In this document: piece by piece, positions 7,074-15,244 of the stretch
Layout: every line of letters begins with the position of its first letter
Position numbering within the stretch: the first letter of the stretch is position 1
Assembly (NCBI GenBank): GCA_900547225.1
Contig: URFW01000008.1
Coordinates: 1-55,913, forward strand
Length of the DNA: 55,913 bases
Direction of reading: 5' to 3'
From: an uncultured Mycoplasmatota bacterium
Lineage (GTDB): Bacteria; Bacillota_I; Bacilli_A; RF39; UBA660
Made by a program: the position numbers and the translations under genes
The notes under the pieces: model-generated
What the model saw: only the letters and a program-made list of their open reading frames with translations
Told to the model about the DNA's origin: nothing
Database searches by the model: none

Positions 7074-7592
7074 ATGAAATTATTAATAATATCTGACGTT
7101 CACGGTGACTATAAATCATTAGAAAAAGTACTTAAAGAAGAAAGCTTCGACAGACTAATTGTCTTAGGCGATTTATTTTCATACGGCAAAATTATATTAG
7201 ATTTAAATAATAATGAAATAATTAAGTTGTTAAAAATATATAAAGATAAACTTATTTTAATAAGAGGAAATTGTGATTATTTTATAGATTACGAAAAAAT
7301 AGGTTTATATGCTAATGACATAATCACAATAAAAGCAAATAATTATGATATAACATTTACTCATGGTAACAGATATTATAGAGGATTTATGCCAGATTTT
7401 TATGGTGATATATTTGTATCTGGTCATACGCATATTCCTATGATCTTAAAAGAAAAACATACAATATATGCAAATCCTGGTAGTATTGGTCTTCCAAGAG
7501 GAGGAAGTCAAAAATCATACATGGTATTTAATGATAATTATATAGAACTAAAAACGATAGATGGCGTTTTAGAAAAAAAGATAAATCTTTAA
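7074..7592 (+). CDS. yfcE: YfcE-type metallophosphoesterase
   Basis: This 172-aa protein has all calcineurin-like phosphoesterase motifs of the YfcE/MJ0936 group: SDVHGD near the N-terminus, GDLFSYG, RGNCDY, THGNR, SGHTHIP and NPGS. These bind two divalent metals and hydrolyse phosphodiesters; the physiological substrate is not known for most members. The length is normal. It is one of few plus-strand genes. A -10 box TATAAT at 7053-7058 with a weak -35 (TTTATA) and a GGTGAT ribosome site precede it. A bidirectional terminator (7578-7607) separates it from the convergent ASCH-Nudix gene. Confidence 0.9.
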   Translation: MKLLIISDVHGDYKSLEKVLKEESFDRLIVLGDLFSYGKIILDLNNNEIIKLLKIYKDKLILIRGNCDYFIDYEKIGLYANDIITIKANNYDITFTHGNRYYRGFMPDFYGDIFVSGHTHIPMILKEKHTIYANPGSIGLPRGGSQKSYMVFNDNYIELKTIDGVLEKKINL

Positions 7593-7607
7593 AGTTTGAT
7601 TTATCTT
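7578..7607. terminator. Bidirectional terminator between convergent genes
   Basis: A stem AAGATAAATC/GATTTATCTT with a 10-base loop lies between the convergent yfcE and ASCH-Nudix genes, with a U-run on the plus side (TTTTA) and a longer one on the minus side (seven T). Confidence 0.7.
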
Positions 7608-7611
7608 TTAC

Positions 7612-8430
7612 TTACACAATTCCTTCATCCGTTGATATTAGAACATTGCTAGCATTTTTGTTTTCTATTATTAATTTGCTAACCGCAAGAGGTCTTACGT
7701 TTTCTTTTATTAAGTCTCCCGTTTTAATCCAACAACATTCATGAATTTTTTCTTGGCCATTATCAAGTTCCTTTACTACAAACGAAGTATTAGGAACATC
7801 TTTTACGTTTACTTTATAATAATAACAGATTTCATTTGATATTTTACCAGATGATTCATACACGTTTTCATGAATACAAAATAAGTTTTGAAGTTCAAAG
7901 TCACAGTTTAATTCCTCTTTTATTTCCCTTTTAATAGAGCTACTTGATAATTCACCAAGCATCACATGTCCTCCAGGAAATATAAAACCTTTAAATTTCT
8001 TTGCTTTACTTACCAAAACCTTATCACCTTTTATAATAATTCCTGCCGTTCTAAGTTTGAATGTTCCTGCTTCATTTTTAATATCAATATCAGTAGGTAT
8101 CACGTTTATTTCAATTGCAAGCGTGCCATACTTTTTTATATCAGATTCATTATAATATATTGACATATCACTAGGATTTGGAATATCTTCCATGGAATAT
8201 CCAATAGATATTTTATCATGGTTTTTATATAATTCATCAAAATCATTATAATAATGTAAGTTGATAACCTTTGTAAATAATTTTTCGCCTGTTTTTATAT
8301 TGGTAAATTCTATTAAATCATGAATTTTTATTTTTCTTCTTTTTTCATCATTTAAGCGCATTTCAATTGTCTTTGTTTTGTTTTTAATCTTTGTAAACGG
8401 ATCATTTTGAAGTTTCATGTAATGTTTCAT
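7612..8430 (-). CDS. ASCH-Nudix fusion hydrolase
   Basis: This 272-aa protein joins two domains. Residues about 1-112 are an ASCH domain (PUA-like fold, RNA/nucleotide binding), seen in the TIEMRLNDEKRRKIKIHD start and the FTKVINLHYYNDF strand. Residues about 124-265 are a Nudix domain with a complete Nudix box at 153-175: GGHVMLGE, seven residues, then REIKEELN, fitting Gx5Ex7REUxEExGU. Nudix enzymes hydrolyse nucleoside-diphosphate-linked compounds. The combination suggests a nucleotide-sanitising or modified-nucleoside enzyme, with the ASCH part recognising base or RNA; the substrate is unknown. A TGATATAAT extended -10 lies at 8456-8464 and a GGAG site before the ATG. Confidence 0.85.
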   Translation of the reverse strand: MKHYMKLQNDPFTKIKNKTKTIEMRLNDEKRRKIKIHDLIEFTNIKTGEKLFTKVINLHYYNDFDELYKNHDKISIGYSMEDIPNPSDMSIYYNESDIKKYGTLAIEINVIPTDIDIKNEAGTFKLRTAGIIIKGDKVLVSKAKKFKGFIFPGGHVMLGELSSSSIKREIKEELNCDFELQNLFCIHENVYESSGKISNEICYYYKVNVKDVPNTSFVVKELDNGQEKIHECCWIKTGDLIKENVRPLAVSKLIIENKNASNVLISTDEGIV

Positions 8431-8479
8431 AATATTTTATCTCCTTATACATTATATTATATCATGTTACAGTATTTAA

Positions 8480-8502
8480 AAAAAGGAGCCCTAGTAGGCT
8501 CT
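8480..8502 (-). terminator. Terminator after the bitopic protein gene
   Basis: Minus strand GAGCC, loop TACTAG, GGCTC, then CTTTTTTT. The hairpin overlaps the stop codon of the gene ending at 8491. Confidence 0.75.
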
Positions 8503-9426
8503 TTCTGGTTTTAAAACATAGGTACCTTTAATCATTTCATCTCCGTTTTTATCAGTTTCTTCTTTCCAACTAGATAGCTTCAATCTAGAGGTGTTAAACC
8601 CACTAACTTTAAAAGTAACAAGTGATGACCTATTAATGTTTGGGATATTATAAGATATGTTTCCAGTAATATCACTATCTTCTTTTAAAACAACACTTTT
8701 ACCTGACACATCAGTATATGTTACCTTAACATCGTAAGTATTATTAGTAGGAAGAGAAAGAATAAACTTTCTAGGTTCGTTTTTGTTAGTACTAACGCTT
8801 ATTTTATCTTTATTATTTTTAGCTTCCTTTATTTCCTCTTTAGTAACCGGGCTATAATAACCTTTTACGGTAAATATTTTATAAGCATATTTATCTTCAC
8901 TCTTAGATGAATCCATAAAACTCCAGCCGGCAGGCTCATAAGTTTCACTTATTTTAGAGGCATTTATTATCTGAAGTTTAATTTTCCAAGTTTTATTTTG
9001 ATTTTTTAATGAATCTATTTTTATCTTGAAATTTTTAGCTCCCTTTTCTATGTCGCGAACTTCTTTTTGACTCCAGCTATTACCATCCATCTCATATAAA
9101 GTATATCTATAACTTCCTGAATATCTATCAATAACACTTGGAATAGAAACTTCCATAACGTAATTACTTTCGTTATCATACTTTTCCTTAACTATAAAAC
9201 CATTTTTATTTTCAATGGCACCAAATAGTTTTTCAAATGTTAAATGATAAGTAAATTTAAGTGGGTCTTCATCTTTCATTTCTGCAAAAAAACAAACTGA
9301 AAGCATAATGCATATTGCAATTGATATATAAATGGATGCTTTAGCTTTTTTTAAAACATCTTCTCTTGCTAGTTTCGGTCTTCCAACTGGATTTTTTTCC
9401 TCATCCTTTAAAAGCCATTCTCTCAT
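8491..9426 (-). CDS. Bitopic membrane protein with large extracytoplasmic domain, unknown
   Basis: I do not recognise this 311-aa protein. A cytoplasmic N-terminus (about 1-29) carries NPVGRPKLA, an AT-hook-like or simply basic motif. One membrane helix (about 31-47) follows, then about 260 residues outside the cell. The outer part is rich in Ser, Thr, Lys and Tyr with alternating beta-like patterns and may hold two or three Ig-like folds. It follows ezrA by 18 bp and ends in its own terminator, so it is cotranscribed with the division regulator. A cell-envelope or division-linked role is possible but only from context. Confidence 0.7.
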   Translation of the reverse strand: MREWLLKDEEKNPVGRPKLAREDVLKKAKASIYISIAICIMLSVCFFAEMKDEDPLKFTYHLTFEKLFGAIENKNGFIVKEKYDNESNYVMEVSIPSVIDRYSGSYRYTLYEMDGNSWSQKEVRDIEKGAKNFKIKIDSLKNQNKTWKIKLQIINASKISETYEPAGWSFMDSSKSEDKYAYKIFTVKGYYSPVTKEEIKEAKNNKDKISVSTNKNEPRKFILSLPTNNTYDVKVTYTDVSGKSVVLKEDSDITGNISYNIPNINRSSLVTFKVSGFNTSRLKLSSWKEETDKNGDEMIKGTYVLKPERAY

Positions 9427-9444
9427 AACTTATGCCTCCATCTC

Positions 9445-11154
9445 TTATTTTTTATAGTCTAATATTTTTTTATGAATACCAGGCTCTACAACGTCTAACG
9501 TGCTTATACTAAGCTCTAAAGACTTTTTATATTCACCCCTAAAGAATAAGTTTTCTGCCTTAATAAGTCCTTCATTAATAACTGGTTTTGAAGAGCGATA
9601 CCTATTACCATATACGATTGCATACTCAGATAACAACGCCGTCTTAACCATTTCAGCAGTAGTATTATGAAGTTTAAATACTAAGTCTCTTGCCGTATCA
9701 ACACGTACGTTTAGCGTATCAACATCAAGTGGTTTTTTAGATAGTTCTACTTGTATTTCCCTTATGGCATCAGAAGCTTCCCTAAGCTCAACATAATAAT
9801 TATCTGGTATTATAGGAAGCCTGTTTTTTCTTATTTGATATTTAGACTGTTTTAATAATAGTTTAATATCTTCAAGTTGTCCTCTTGCACGTTCTTCATC
9901 ATCTTTTAAATTGCCTACTTTTTGAAGTATGGCATTTAATTTTTCACTAAGTTTTGTTAACTTTAGCATTATAATTTCAAGTTCTGCGTTGAGTTTAGAA
10001 AAAGGAAATGTGTGATTTCTATCAAGTGTTTCTAACTTTTCATAATCTTTTACGATACCATCAAACTCCGTATTTAAAAGTTTAACAGCATCTAACGTAT
10101 CATCAGTTAAATTATAATGTTTTCTCATTTCTGGAAGACCACTTTGAACTGCATTTAATAATTTGTCTACGTGTTTTCTCTTCTTATTAAAGTTAGCAAG
10201 TCCTTCTTCATAATATTTTCTAGTTAGCTTTTCCGTTTCAAAGTCATTAAATAATGAATCAAAATACTCTAATATAGTCTTAAGTTCAAAAGTTACATCC
10301 TCCAAATTAAGAACACGCACTCTATCAAATATAGAGTTTACTTTCTTTTCTGTTTCAACAATGTTATATTCAACGTTTAAATAATCTAGTTGGTAACCTT
10401 CCCTTGTAAGTTTAATATACTCGCTAGATACATCTTCCGTTCTCTTTGGAATAAGACTTTTACCCATAAGCATTATTTCAGGTATCTCATCAATTACTAT
10501 CGTCATATGATCAATCATTTCAGCAAGTCCTTTAACAACGTAAATAACTTCCTCATAATCCTTTTTTTCCATAACGTATTCAAACTCTTCAAAACGTTTT
10601 TCTATCGTTTCAAATTGTAATTCAATCGTTTTTGCAGTTTCTTCATAATCTGCCTTTGTTTCGGTAAACTTTTTCTTTAGTTTTCTATATCTAGCCTTTA
10701 GTTTGATGACACTTGCCCTGTTTCTTTCTTCACTAGATGTTATTTCCTTAATTTCGGACATGATGTTTTTAATTTTAACTTTTATTTCATATAGTTTTAT
10801 TTCTATTTCCGCTATCTTTTCATATATTTCCTTTGCCTTACTTTTATCTACCGCAAAGTCAAGTTCAATTAACATATCATTTATGTATGGTATTGTTTCA
10901 TTTTCAATAACTTCAAATTTTAACTTCCATCCATTATAACGATCTTCTAACTTTTTATTACTCTTAACCAAAGCCTCTACCTTTGATAATTCATTTAGAA
11001 CAGGAACGTTTATAAGCAAATTTTTTTCCTTTTCTAAATTGTCTATTTCTTTTAATATTTTCTTTTTCTTTCTAGTTTTAAGTGTAATTACTAATACTGA
11101 TATTATTATTAAAAGTACAACAACGATGGTTCCAATATATAAACCTTTACCCAT
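9445..11154 (-). CDS. ezrA: Septation ring formation regulator EzrA
   Basis: This 569-aa protein has an N-terminal membrane helix (about 5-25), a basic KTRKKKK patch, and then an almost wholly alpha-helical, coiled-coil cytoplasmic region (spectrin-like repeats). This is the EzrA architecture and length. EzrA interacts with FtsZ and links it to wall synthesis, preventing extra Z-rings. The N-terminal EzrA motifs (YNGWKLKFE and nearby NMLIELD-like text) are recognisable. The gene has an AGGAGGT ribosome site and precedes the bitopic unknown. Its presence supports a walled Bacilli-type cell. Confidence 0.9.
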   Translation of the reverse strand: MGKGLYIGTIVVVLLIIISVLVITLKTRKKKKILKEIDNLEKEKNLLINVPVLNELSKVEALVKSNKKLEDRYNGWKLKFEVIENETIPYINDMLIELDFAVDKSKAKEIYEKIAEIEIKLYEIKVKIKNIMSEIKEITSSEERNRASVIKLKARYRKLKKKFTETKADYEETAKTIELQFETIEKRFEEFEYVMEKKDYEEVIYVVKGLAEMIDHMTIVIDEIPEIMLMGKSLIPKRTEDVSSEYIKLTREGYQLDYLNVEYNIVETEKKVNSIFDRVRVLNLEDVTFELKTILEYFDSLFNDFETEKLTRKYYEEGLANFNKKRKHVDKLLNAVQSGLPEMRKHYNLTDDTLDAVKLLNTEFDGIVKDYEKLETLDRNHTFPFSKLNAELEIIMLKLTKLSEKLNAILQKVGNLKDDEERARGQLEDIKLLLKQSKYQIRKNRLPIIPDNYYVELREASDAIREIQVELSKKPLDVDTLNVRVDTARDLVFKLHNTTAEMVKTALLSEYAIVYGNRYRSSKPVINEGLIKAENLFFRGEYKKSLELSISTLDVVEPGIHKKILDYKK

Positions 11155-11227
11155 GTTCTATACCTCCTACTATATAAATTATTTTATCATAAATTACGAC
11201 AATTTGCACTATTTATTTAAGCAAAAA

Positions 11228-11250
11228 AAGTAAAGCACTAGACTTTACTT
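11228..11250 (-). terminator. Terminator after the DUF3419-like pair
   Basis: Minus strand AAGTAAAG, 7-base loop, CTTTACTT, followed by seven U in total. It overlaps the stop codon of the gene ending at 11238. Confidence 0.8.
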
Positions 11251-12101
11251 AAACTAAAAGCTTTTTCCCTTACGCCTTTTCTTGTACATAATACTTCTTT
11301 ATAGGCATAAGATAAACTAACAGGCATATTATCTAGGTATCTTGATATGTCATTAAAATCATAACCATATATTATGGAAGATGGCAAAAGTATTTTATCT
11401 AACTTGATCATTGCATCATTATAATTATTAACAAAACGTGGCCCGTTAGATGCTAAAACATATTCTAAAACATTGCTTAAAAACACCCTGTCATATTTTT
11501 TATTAACGCTTTTTTCAATATCCATTATATCTGAGTCATAATAAGTTATTTTAGCTTTTTTTAAATTTCTTTTTAATTTGTTGTATGAAAAGGCATCAGT
11601 ATACGCATTCTTTTTTAGACTTCCATAAACGTTTATAACATCATTAAAATTTACTTTATTGTTTATTCTTAAATACTCAAAAGTACTCCAAAATAAGTAT
11701 TCATCATGACTTAAGTACTCCCTTATACTATCTATTATATTTTCTTTTGAATTAAAATTAAGACTTTCCATATTCTCTATCCAATCCATTCTTTTAAAGA
11801 AATCATAATAACCATATTTTTTTATCATCGCTATTTTTAGCGCAGACACGTACTTGCTAAATATATTAACGTCAAATGAGTCTATCATGCTTCCTCCATT
11901 TAAAATAGCATTTAAGGCGTGATCCCCACTTGATGTAATAGTTAAAATATTCTTTTCCTTAAGATTTTCTTTAGGATATAACTTCATATCTTCATTCGTC
12001 CATAAATAAGATGGATCAAAATTACCAAAAGACGTAAAAGACGTAATTTTACTTTCATTTGATTCTATATTTAATAGTAATTTTTCATATTTATTAATCA
12101 T
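11238..12101 (-). CDS. DUF3419-like Rossmann-fold protein, second copy
   Basis: This 287-aa protein resembles the DUF3419/BtaA-type SAM-binding family: YLWTNEDM near the start (compare the family WED motif), then ILTITSSGDHALNAIL (glycine-containing SAM-binding loop) and FDVN at the end of the next strand. A late YDRVFLSNVLEY corresponds to the acidic/aromatic loop after strand 4. BtaA transfers an aminocarboxypropyl group from SAM to diacylglycerol, but this branch is remote, so the reaction is not assigned. The neighbouring gene at 12094-12945 is a clear paralog sharing WTNE, SSGDH, FD(V/I)N and LKIA(M/L)IKK. The 8-bp overlap shows translational coupling. Confidence 0.6.
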   Translation of the reverse strand: MINKYEKLLLNIESNESKITSFTSFGNFDPSYLWTNEDMKLYPKENLKEKNILTITSSGDHALNAILNGGSMIDSFDVNIFSKYVSALKIAMIKKYGYYDFFKRMDWIENMESLNFNSKENIIDSIREYLSHDEYLFWSTFEYLRINNKVNFNDVINVYGSLKKNAYTDAFSYNKLKRNLKKAKITYYDSDIMDIEKSVNKKYDRVFLSNVLEYVLASNGPRFVNNYNDAMIKLDKILLPSSIIYGYDFNDISRYLDNMPVSLSYAYKEVLCTRKGVREKAFSLSKV

Positions 12102-12945
12102 TTCTTCTCCTATATGTATAAATATTTTCTATATAATTATCTTGCTCACACCTATATAATATTTTAGCATCAAGTTTTCTTCTTTCTTCAAAATACAAAT
12201 CATTTGTATGATTTGGCATAAATGAATATTGTACTATTTGACCATTTTTACCTATCAAATTAAGTAAATTATTAAAGGTACATTTATGAGAACCACTCTT
12301 CATTAGATAGTAAAATATATTTGAGGTAAATATGTAGTCATATTTTTCTTGCGTAATTTTATTTAGATTTTTTATATCGCAATCTAAATATCTTAATTTA
12401 ACAGTTTTAAGTCTATTCTTTAATTGGTAGTAATTTTTTTCATTTAATAAATACTTGTTATTCCAATAAGCATCTACTTGAACATCATGACTCATTATGC
12501 TATTTATTTCATATTGTTTTACTACGTTACTCCAAAACTCATAAACACTTTCTTTTAAATCTTTTTTTAACTGAACGTCATTTTTAAAAAAATAAGTGAT
12601 AAGACAAGTATAAACAGAATTAGAAAATAAAATATTTTTGAAATCCGAATAATCAAGCTTTTTAATAAGTGCAATCTTTAATTCTTGATAATATTTAGAT
12701 AATCTATTTATATCAAAACAAGTTATATCGGTTGCGCCTTCTAAAGTAAGATTTAAAAAATGATCTCCGCTGGACGTTGGACAAAGCACTTTTTTTTCTT
12801 TAACATCAAACATATCAAAAAAATCTCTTAAATTTTCATTAGTCCAAGGATATATATGCTCATAATTTATAAAATAAGGGCTTCTATCTTTTTTATTCAA
12901 ACAATTAATACCCTCTATATCTTTATACGTGTCAAAATCAAGCAT
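12094..12945 (-). CDS. DUF3419-like Rossmann-fold protein, first copy
   Basis: This 283-aa protein starts at the ATG preceded by GGAGGAG; an in-frame ATG eight codons upstream lacks a ribosome site. It shares with its downstream paralog WTNENLRDF, CPTSSGDHFLNLTLEGA, CFDIN and LKIALIKKLDYSDF, the pattern of a SAM-dependent transferase of the DUF3419 type. YDYIFTSNIFYYL matches the later catalytic-face loop. A promoter with TTGATA, 17 bp and TAGTAT preceded by TG lies at 12970-12998. Two divergent copies in tandem suggest a heterodimer or subfunctionalised pair. The substrate (lipid, polysaccharide or other) is unknown. Confidence 0.6.
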   Translation of the reverse strand: MLDFDTYKDIEGINCLNKKDRSPYFINYEHIYPWTNENLRDFFDMFDVKEKKVLCPTSSGDHFLNLTLEGATDITCFDINRLSKYYQELKIALIKKLDYSDFKNILFSNSVYTCLITYFFKNDVQLKKDLKESVYEFWSNVVKQYEINSIMSHDVQVDAYWNNKYLLNEKNYYQLKNRLKTVKLRYLDCDIKNLNKITQEKYDYIFTSNIFYYLMKSGSHKCTFNNLLNLIGKNGQIVQYSFMPNHTNDLYFEERRKLDAKILYRCEQDNYIENIYTYRRRND

Positions 12946-12969
12946 TAGAACTCCTCCATACAGGTTCAT

Positions 12970-12998
12970 ATACTACCATAGTTTCCTTATTTTATCAA
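12970..12998 (-). promoter_or_regulatory. Promoter of the DUF3419-like pair
   Basis: Minus strand -35 TTGATA (12993-12998), 17-bp spacer, -10 TAGTAT (12970-12975) with TGG extension. It is divergent from the rpsD promoter, which begins 8 bp away. Confidence 0.55.
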
Positions 12999-13005
12999 TA
13001 AATAC

Positions 13006-13034
13006 TTGACTTAAAGCATATAATTAGATATAAT
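13006..13034 (+). promoter_or_regulatory. rpsD promoter
   Basis: -35 TTGACT (13006-13011), 17-bp spacer, -10 TATAAT (13029-13034). Close to consensus, as expected for a ribosomal protein gene. Confidence 0.85.
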
Positions 13035-13039
13035 TTAAA

Positions 13040-13199
13040 GCGTGTAAACTTTAAAGCAGCACTATTTGAATTTAGTAACGTGTTTGTTTGCGAATAAGTC
13101 ATACTAGTAATCTTATAGCTGCAAGGATGAAAGTATTAAAACAAACTCCCTACTAAATGGCAATGGTCCTTTAGTTTACAAAAAACAAAGGAGGATAGA
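13040..13199 (+). ncRNA. Structured rpsD leader, probable S4 autoregulatory element
   Basis: About 160 nt separate the promoter from rpsD. The leader folds in nested long-range helices: GTAAACT..AAAG (13044-13056) with CTTTAGTTTAC (13169-13179), then TAGTA (13073-13077) with TACTA (13151-13155), and GTTTGTTT (13082-13089) with AAACAAAC (13139-13146), leaving a 4x4 internal loop, plus a further ATAAG/CTTAT hairpin inside. Bacillota rpsD genes are known to carry leaders bound by S4 for feedback control, so this is the natural assignment. The identity is inferred from position and structure; I could not compare it with a covariance model. Confidence 0.65.
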
Positions 13200-13203
13200 T
13201 AAT

Positions 13204-13809
13204 ATGTCAAGATATACAGGCCCAATGTATAAGAAAAGTCGTCATTTAGGTTTTTCTTTACTAGAAACTGGAAAAGAATTAGTTAAAAGACCATATGGTC
13301 CAGGACAACACGGAAATGATAAAAGACGTGGTAAAGCATCTGAATACAAACTTCAATTAATGGAAAAACAAAAAGTTAGATTAATGTATGGTATTAATGA
13401 AAAACAATTCAGATTAACATTTGAAAAAGCAGCTAAAATGAAAGGTATCCAAGGTGAAAACTTCCTTAAGCTTTTAGAAAGCAGATTAGATAACGTTGTT
13501 TATCGTATGGGTCTTGCTACAACTAGAAAGGCTGCAAGACAAGTTGTTAACCACGGACACATTACAGTTAATGGTAAAAAGGTTGATATTCCATCATACC
13601 AAGTTAAACCAGGTGATGTAATTGCTGTTAAGGAAGCATCTCGTGATCATAAAGCAATTTTAGATGCTTTAGAAAAGATTAACAAAACTGTAGAATACGT
13701 TGAATTTGATAAGAAAAAACTTTCTGGTACTTACGTACGTATGCCTGAAAGAAGCGAACTTCCAGCAGACATAAAAGAATCAATGATCGTTGAATTCTAT
13801 AACAAGTAA
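13204..13809 (+). CDS. rpsD: 30S ribosomal protein S4 (uS4)
   Basis: This 201-aa protein has the expected uS4 length. The N-terminal region (MSRYTGPMYKKSRHLG, RPYGPGQHG) is followed by the S4 RNA-binding domain around residues 90-150 (SRLDNVVYRMG, RQVVNHGHITVNG). The zinc-knuckle cysteines present in some S4 proteins are absent, so it is the zinc-free form. S4 nucleates assembly of the 30S body and can repress its own gene. A strong GGAGGA ribosome site, promoter, structured leader and terminator make this a self-contained monocistron. Confidence 0.98.
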   Translation: MSRYTGPMYKKSRHLGFSLLETGKELVKRPYGPGQHGNDKRRGKASEYKLQLMEKQKVRLMYGINEKQFRLTFEKAAKMKGIQGENFLKLLESRLDNVVYRMGLATTRKAARQVVNHGHITVNGKKVDIPSYQVKPGDVIAVKEASRDHKAILDALEKINKTVEYVEFDKKKLSGTYVRMPERSELPADIKESMIVEFYNK

Positions 13810-13830
13810 GAATAACTTACTTGTTTTTTT
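13801..13830 (+). terminator. rpsD terminator
   Basis: Perfect 10-bp stem AACAAGTAAG/CTTACTTGTT with a 5-base loop, followed by a T-run. It overlaps the last codons of rpsD. Confidence 0.9.
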
Positions 13831-13849
13831 ATTACACAAAAAAAGAAGC

Positions 13850-15232
13850 TTACTCGCCTCTTAACTTATTCATTAAGTTTTTATATTTTAAAAGTGAAAT
13901 TAAACCGGCAAATCCCATAAACATTAATACAAAAATAAGTGGTATTTCAATAAAACCATAAGTAAACTTAAGTTCATTAGTAATTGATGTATATATTAAA
14001 TCATATACTAGCGTTGAATTAAATATAGTAAGTAGTAAATTATCATTAAACGTATCTATTAAAGATGAGTGTTTACCTGTTTTTATATTATATATTAGCA
14101 TACTAATTATTCCTGCTAGTGAAGATACTATAAATGATACAAAGTTAAGTTCATAGAAGTTATTAGCTATAACTATTATGCTAAGAATACTTATAACAAG
14201 TAAAACTGCTATTATAAAATATGATGCTGGTTTTACTTTTTTCATCAGTATTATTTCTTCTTGACTATTTTTCTTTTCTATTATCTTATTACTGATAAAT
14301 CTAGATAATTCGTCATTTTCATCCTTCACCTTAGGTTTTATTTTTTTCATTATATCATCTATGTTAAGGTTTGTTTCTTCATTAATTAAATACGTAAAAG
14401 TAGATATATTATTCGAGTTAAGTTCAAGAGCTATTTTAGATGCAACTTCATTTTCGTTTTGAATGGTTATATCTTCTAGACTCTTCAAAAATACTTCTGG
14501 GATTTTTAACATAGTATCACTTTTTTGAGTTATTAGTATTTCTATATTTTCATCTAACTTTTCTATTTCACTTTTTATTTCTTTGATTTTTTTATTAGCT
14601 TCTTCAATAATTATAGATAAATATTCTTTTTCTGAATTTAGTTTTCTCTTTCCAAAAAAATTCATATTTATAAAAGAATATATTGTTATTATTCCAAATA
14701 TGCCAAATGGAATTGTTAATATAAGTAGAGCATTTCTATAAATTAAATTATAAACAAGACAAGAAAATAGAAAAAGCCCCTTTATAAAATCATATATGTT
14801 AACTATTTTTTTACCGTCTAAATTATATGTGCTTGCAAGCTGTATATTCTGGTTTATAAAGGTAACACCATCATTATACAATTCCTTTAAAAAATATTTG
14901 CCAGTTATGTTTTTTCTTATTTTTTTTAGGTTTTCTACTTCAAAACAATCGTTTACGTATTCATCAAACTCTCTTTTTTGTTTATCTTTTTCATCATTTT
15001 TCAAGCGTTCGTAAGCACATTCAAAGTTCTTTTTCACTTCCTTTAATTCATCTTCTGGTAAATATTTTTTATAATCATTTGTCTTTGCTAAAACAAATGA
15101 TAAATAACCATAATAATTTTTAGGAAACGTATCTTTTATAGTATTCGAAAGTGTAAGAAAAAGAGAATAATCCTCTTTTTCCTTAGCTTCCTCTGCTTCC
15201 TTTTTTAACATTTTTAAGCTTTTTACCATCAT
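13850..15232 (-). CDS. Polytopic membrane protein with coiled coils, unknown
   Basis: I do not recognise this 460-aa protein. A charged cytoplasmic helix-rich region (about 1-140) resembles tetratricopeptide-like helices. Two membrane segments (about 150-195), a strongly charged coiled coil (about 200-330, rich in Lys/Glu) and four further membrane segments (about 335-450) follow. It lies 12 bp after glyS with its ribosome site overlapping the glyS end, so it falls in the glycine T-box operon. No enzymatic motif is visible. A membrane stress or envelope role is a guess only. Confidence 0.65.
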   Translation of the reverse strand: MMVKSLKMLKKEAEEAKEKEDYSLFLTLSNTIKDTFPKNYYGYLSFVLAKTNDYKKYLPEDELKEVKKNFECAYERLKNDEKDKQKREFDEYVNDCFEVENLKKIRKNITGKYFLKELYNDGVTFINQNIQLASTYNLDGKKIVNIYDFIKGLFLFSCLVYNLIYRNALLILTIPFGIFGIITIYSFINMNFFGKRKLNSEKEYLSIIIEEANKKIKEIKSEIEKLDENIEILITQKSDTMLKIPEVFLKSLEDITIQNENEVASKIALELNSNNISTFTYLINEETNLNIDDIMKKIKPKVKDENDELSRFISNKIIEKKNSQEEIILMKKVKPASYFIIAVLLVISILSIIVIANNFYELNFVSFIVSSLAGIISMLIYNIKTGKHSSLIDTFNDNLLLTIFNSTLVYDLIYTSITNELKFTYGFIEIPLIFVLMFMGFAGLISLLKYKNLMNKLRGE

Positions 15233-15244
15233 GATAATGTGCCT

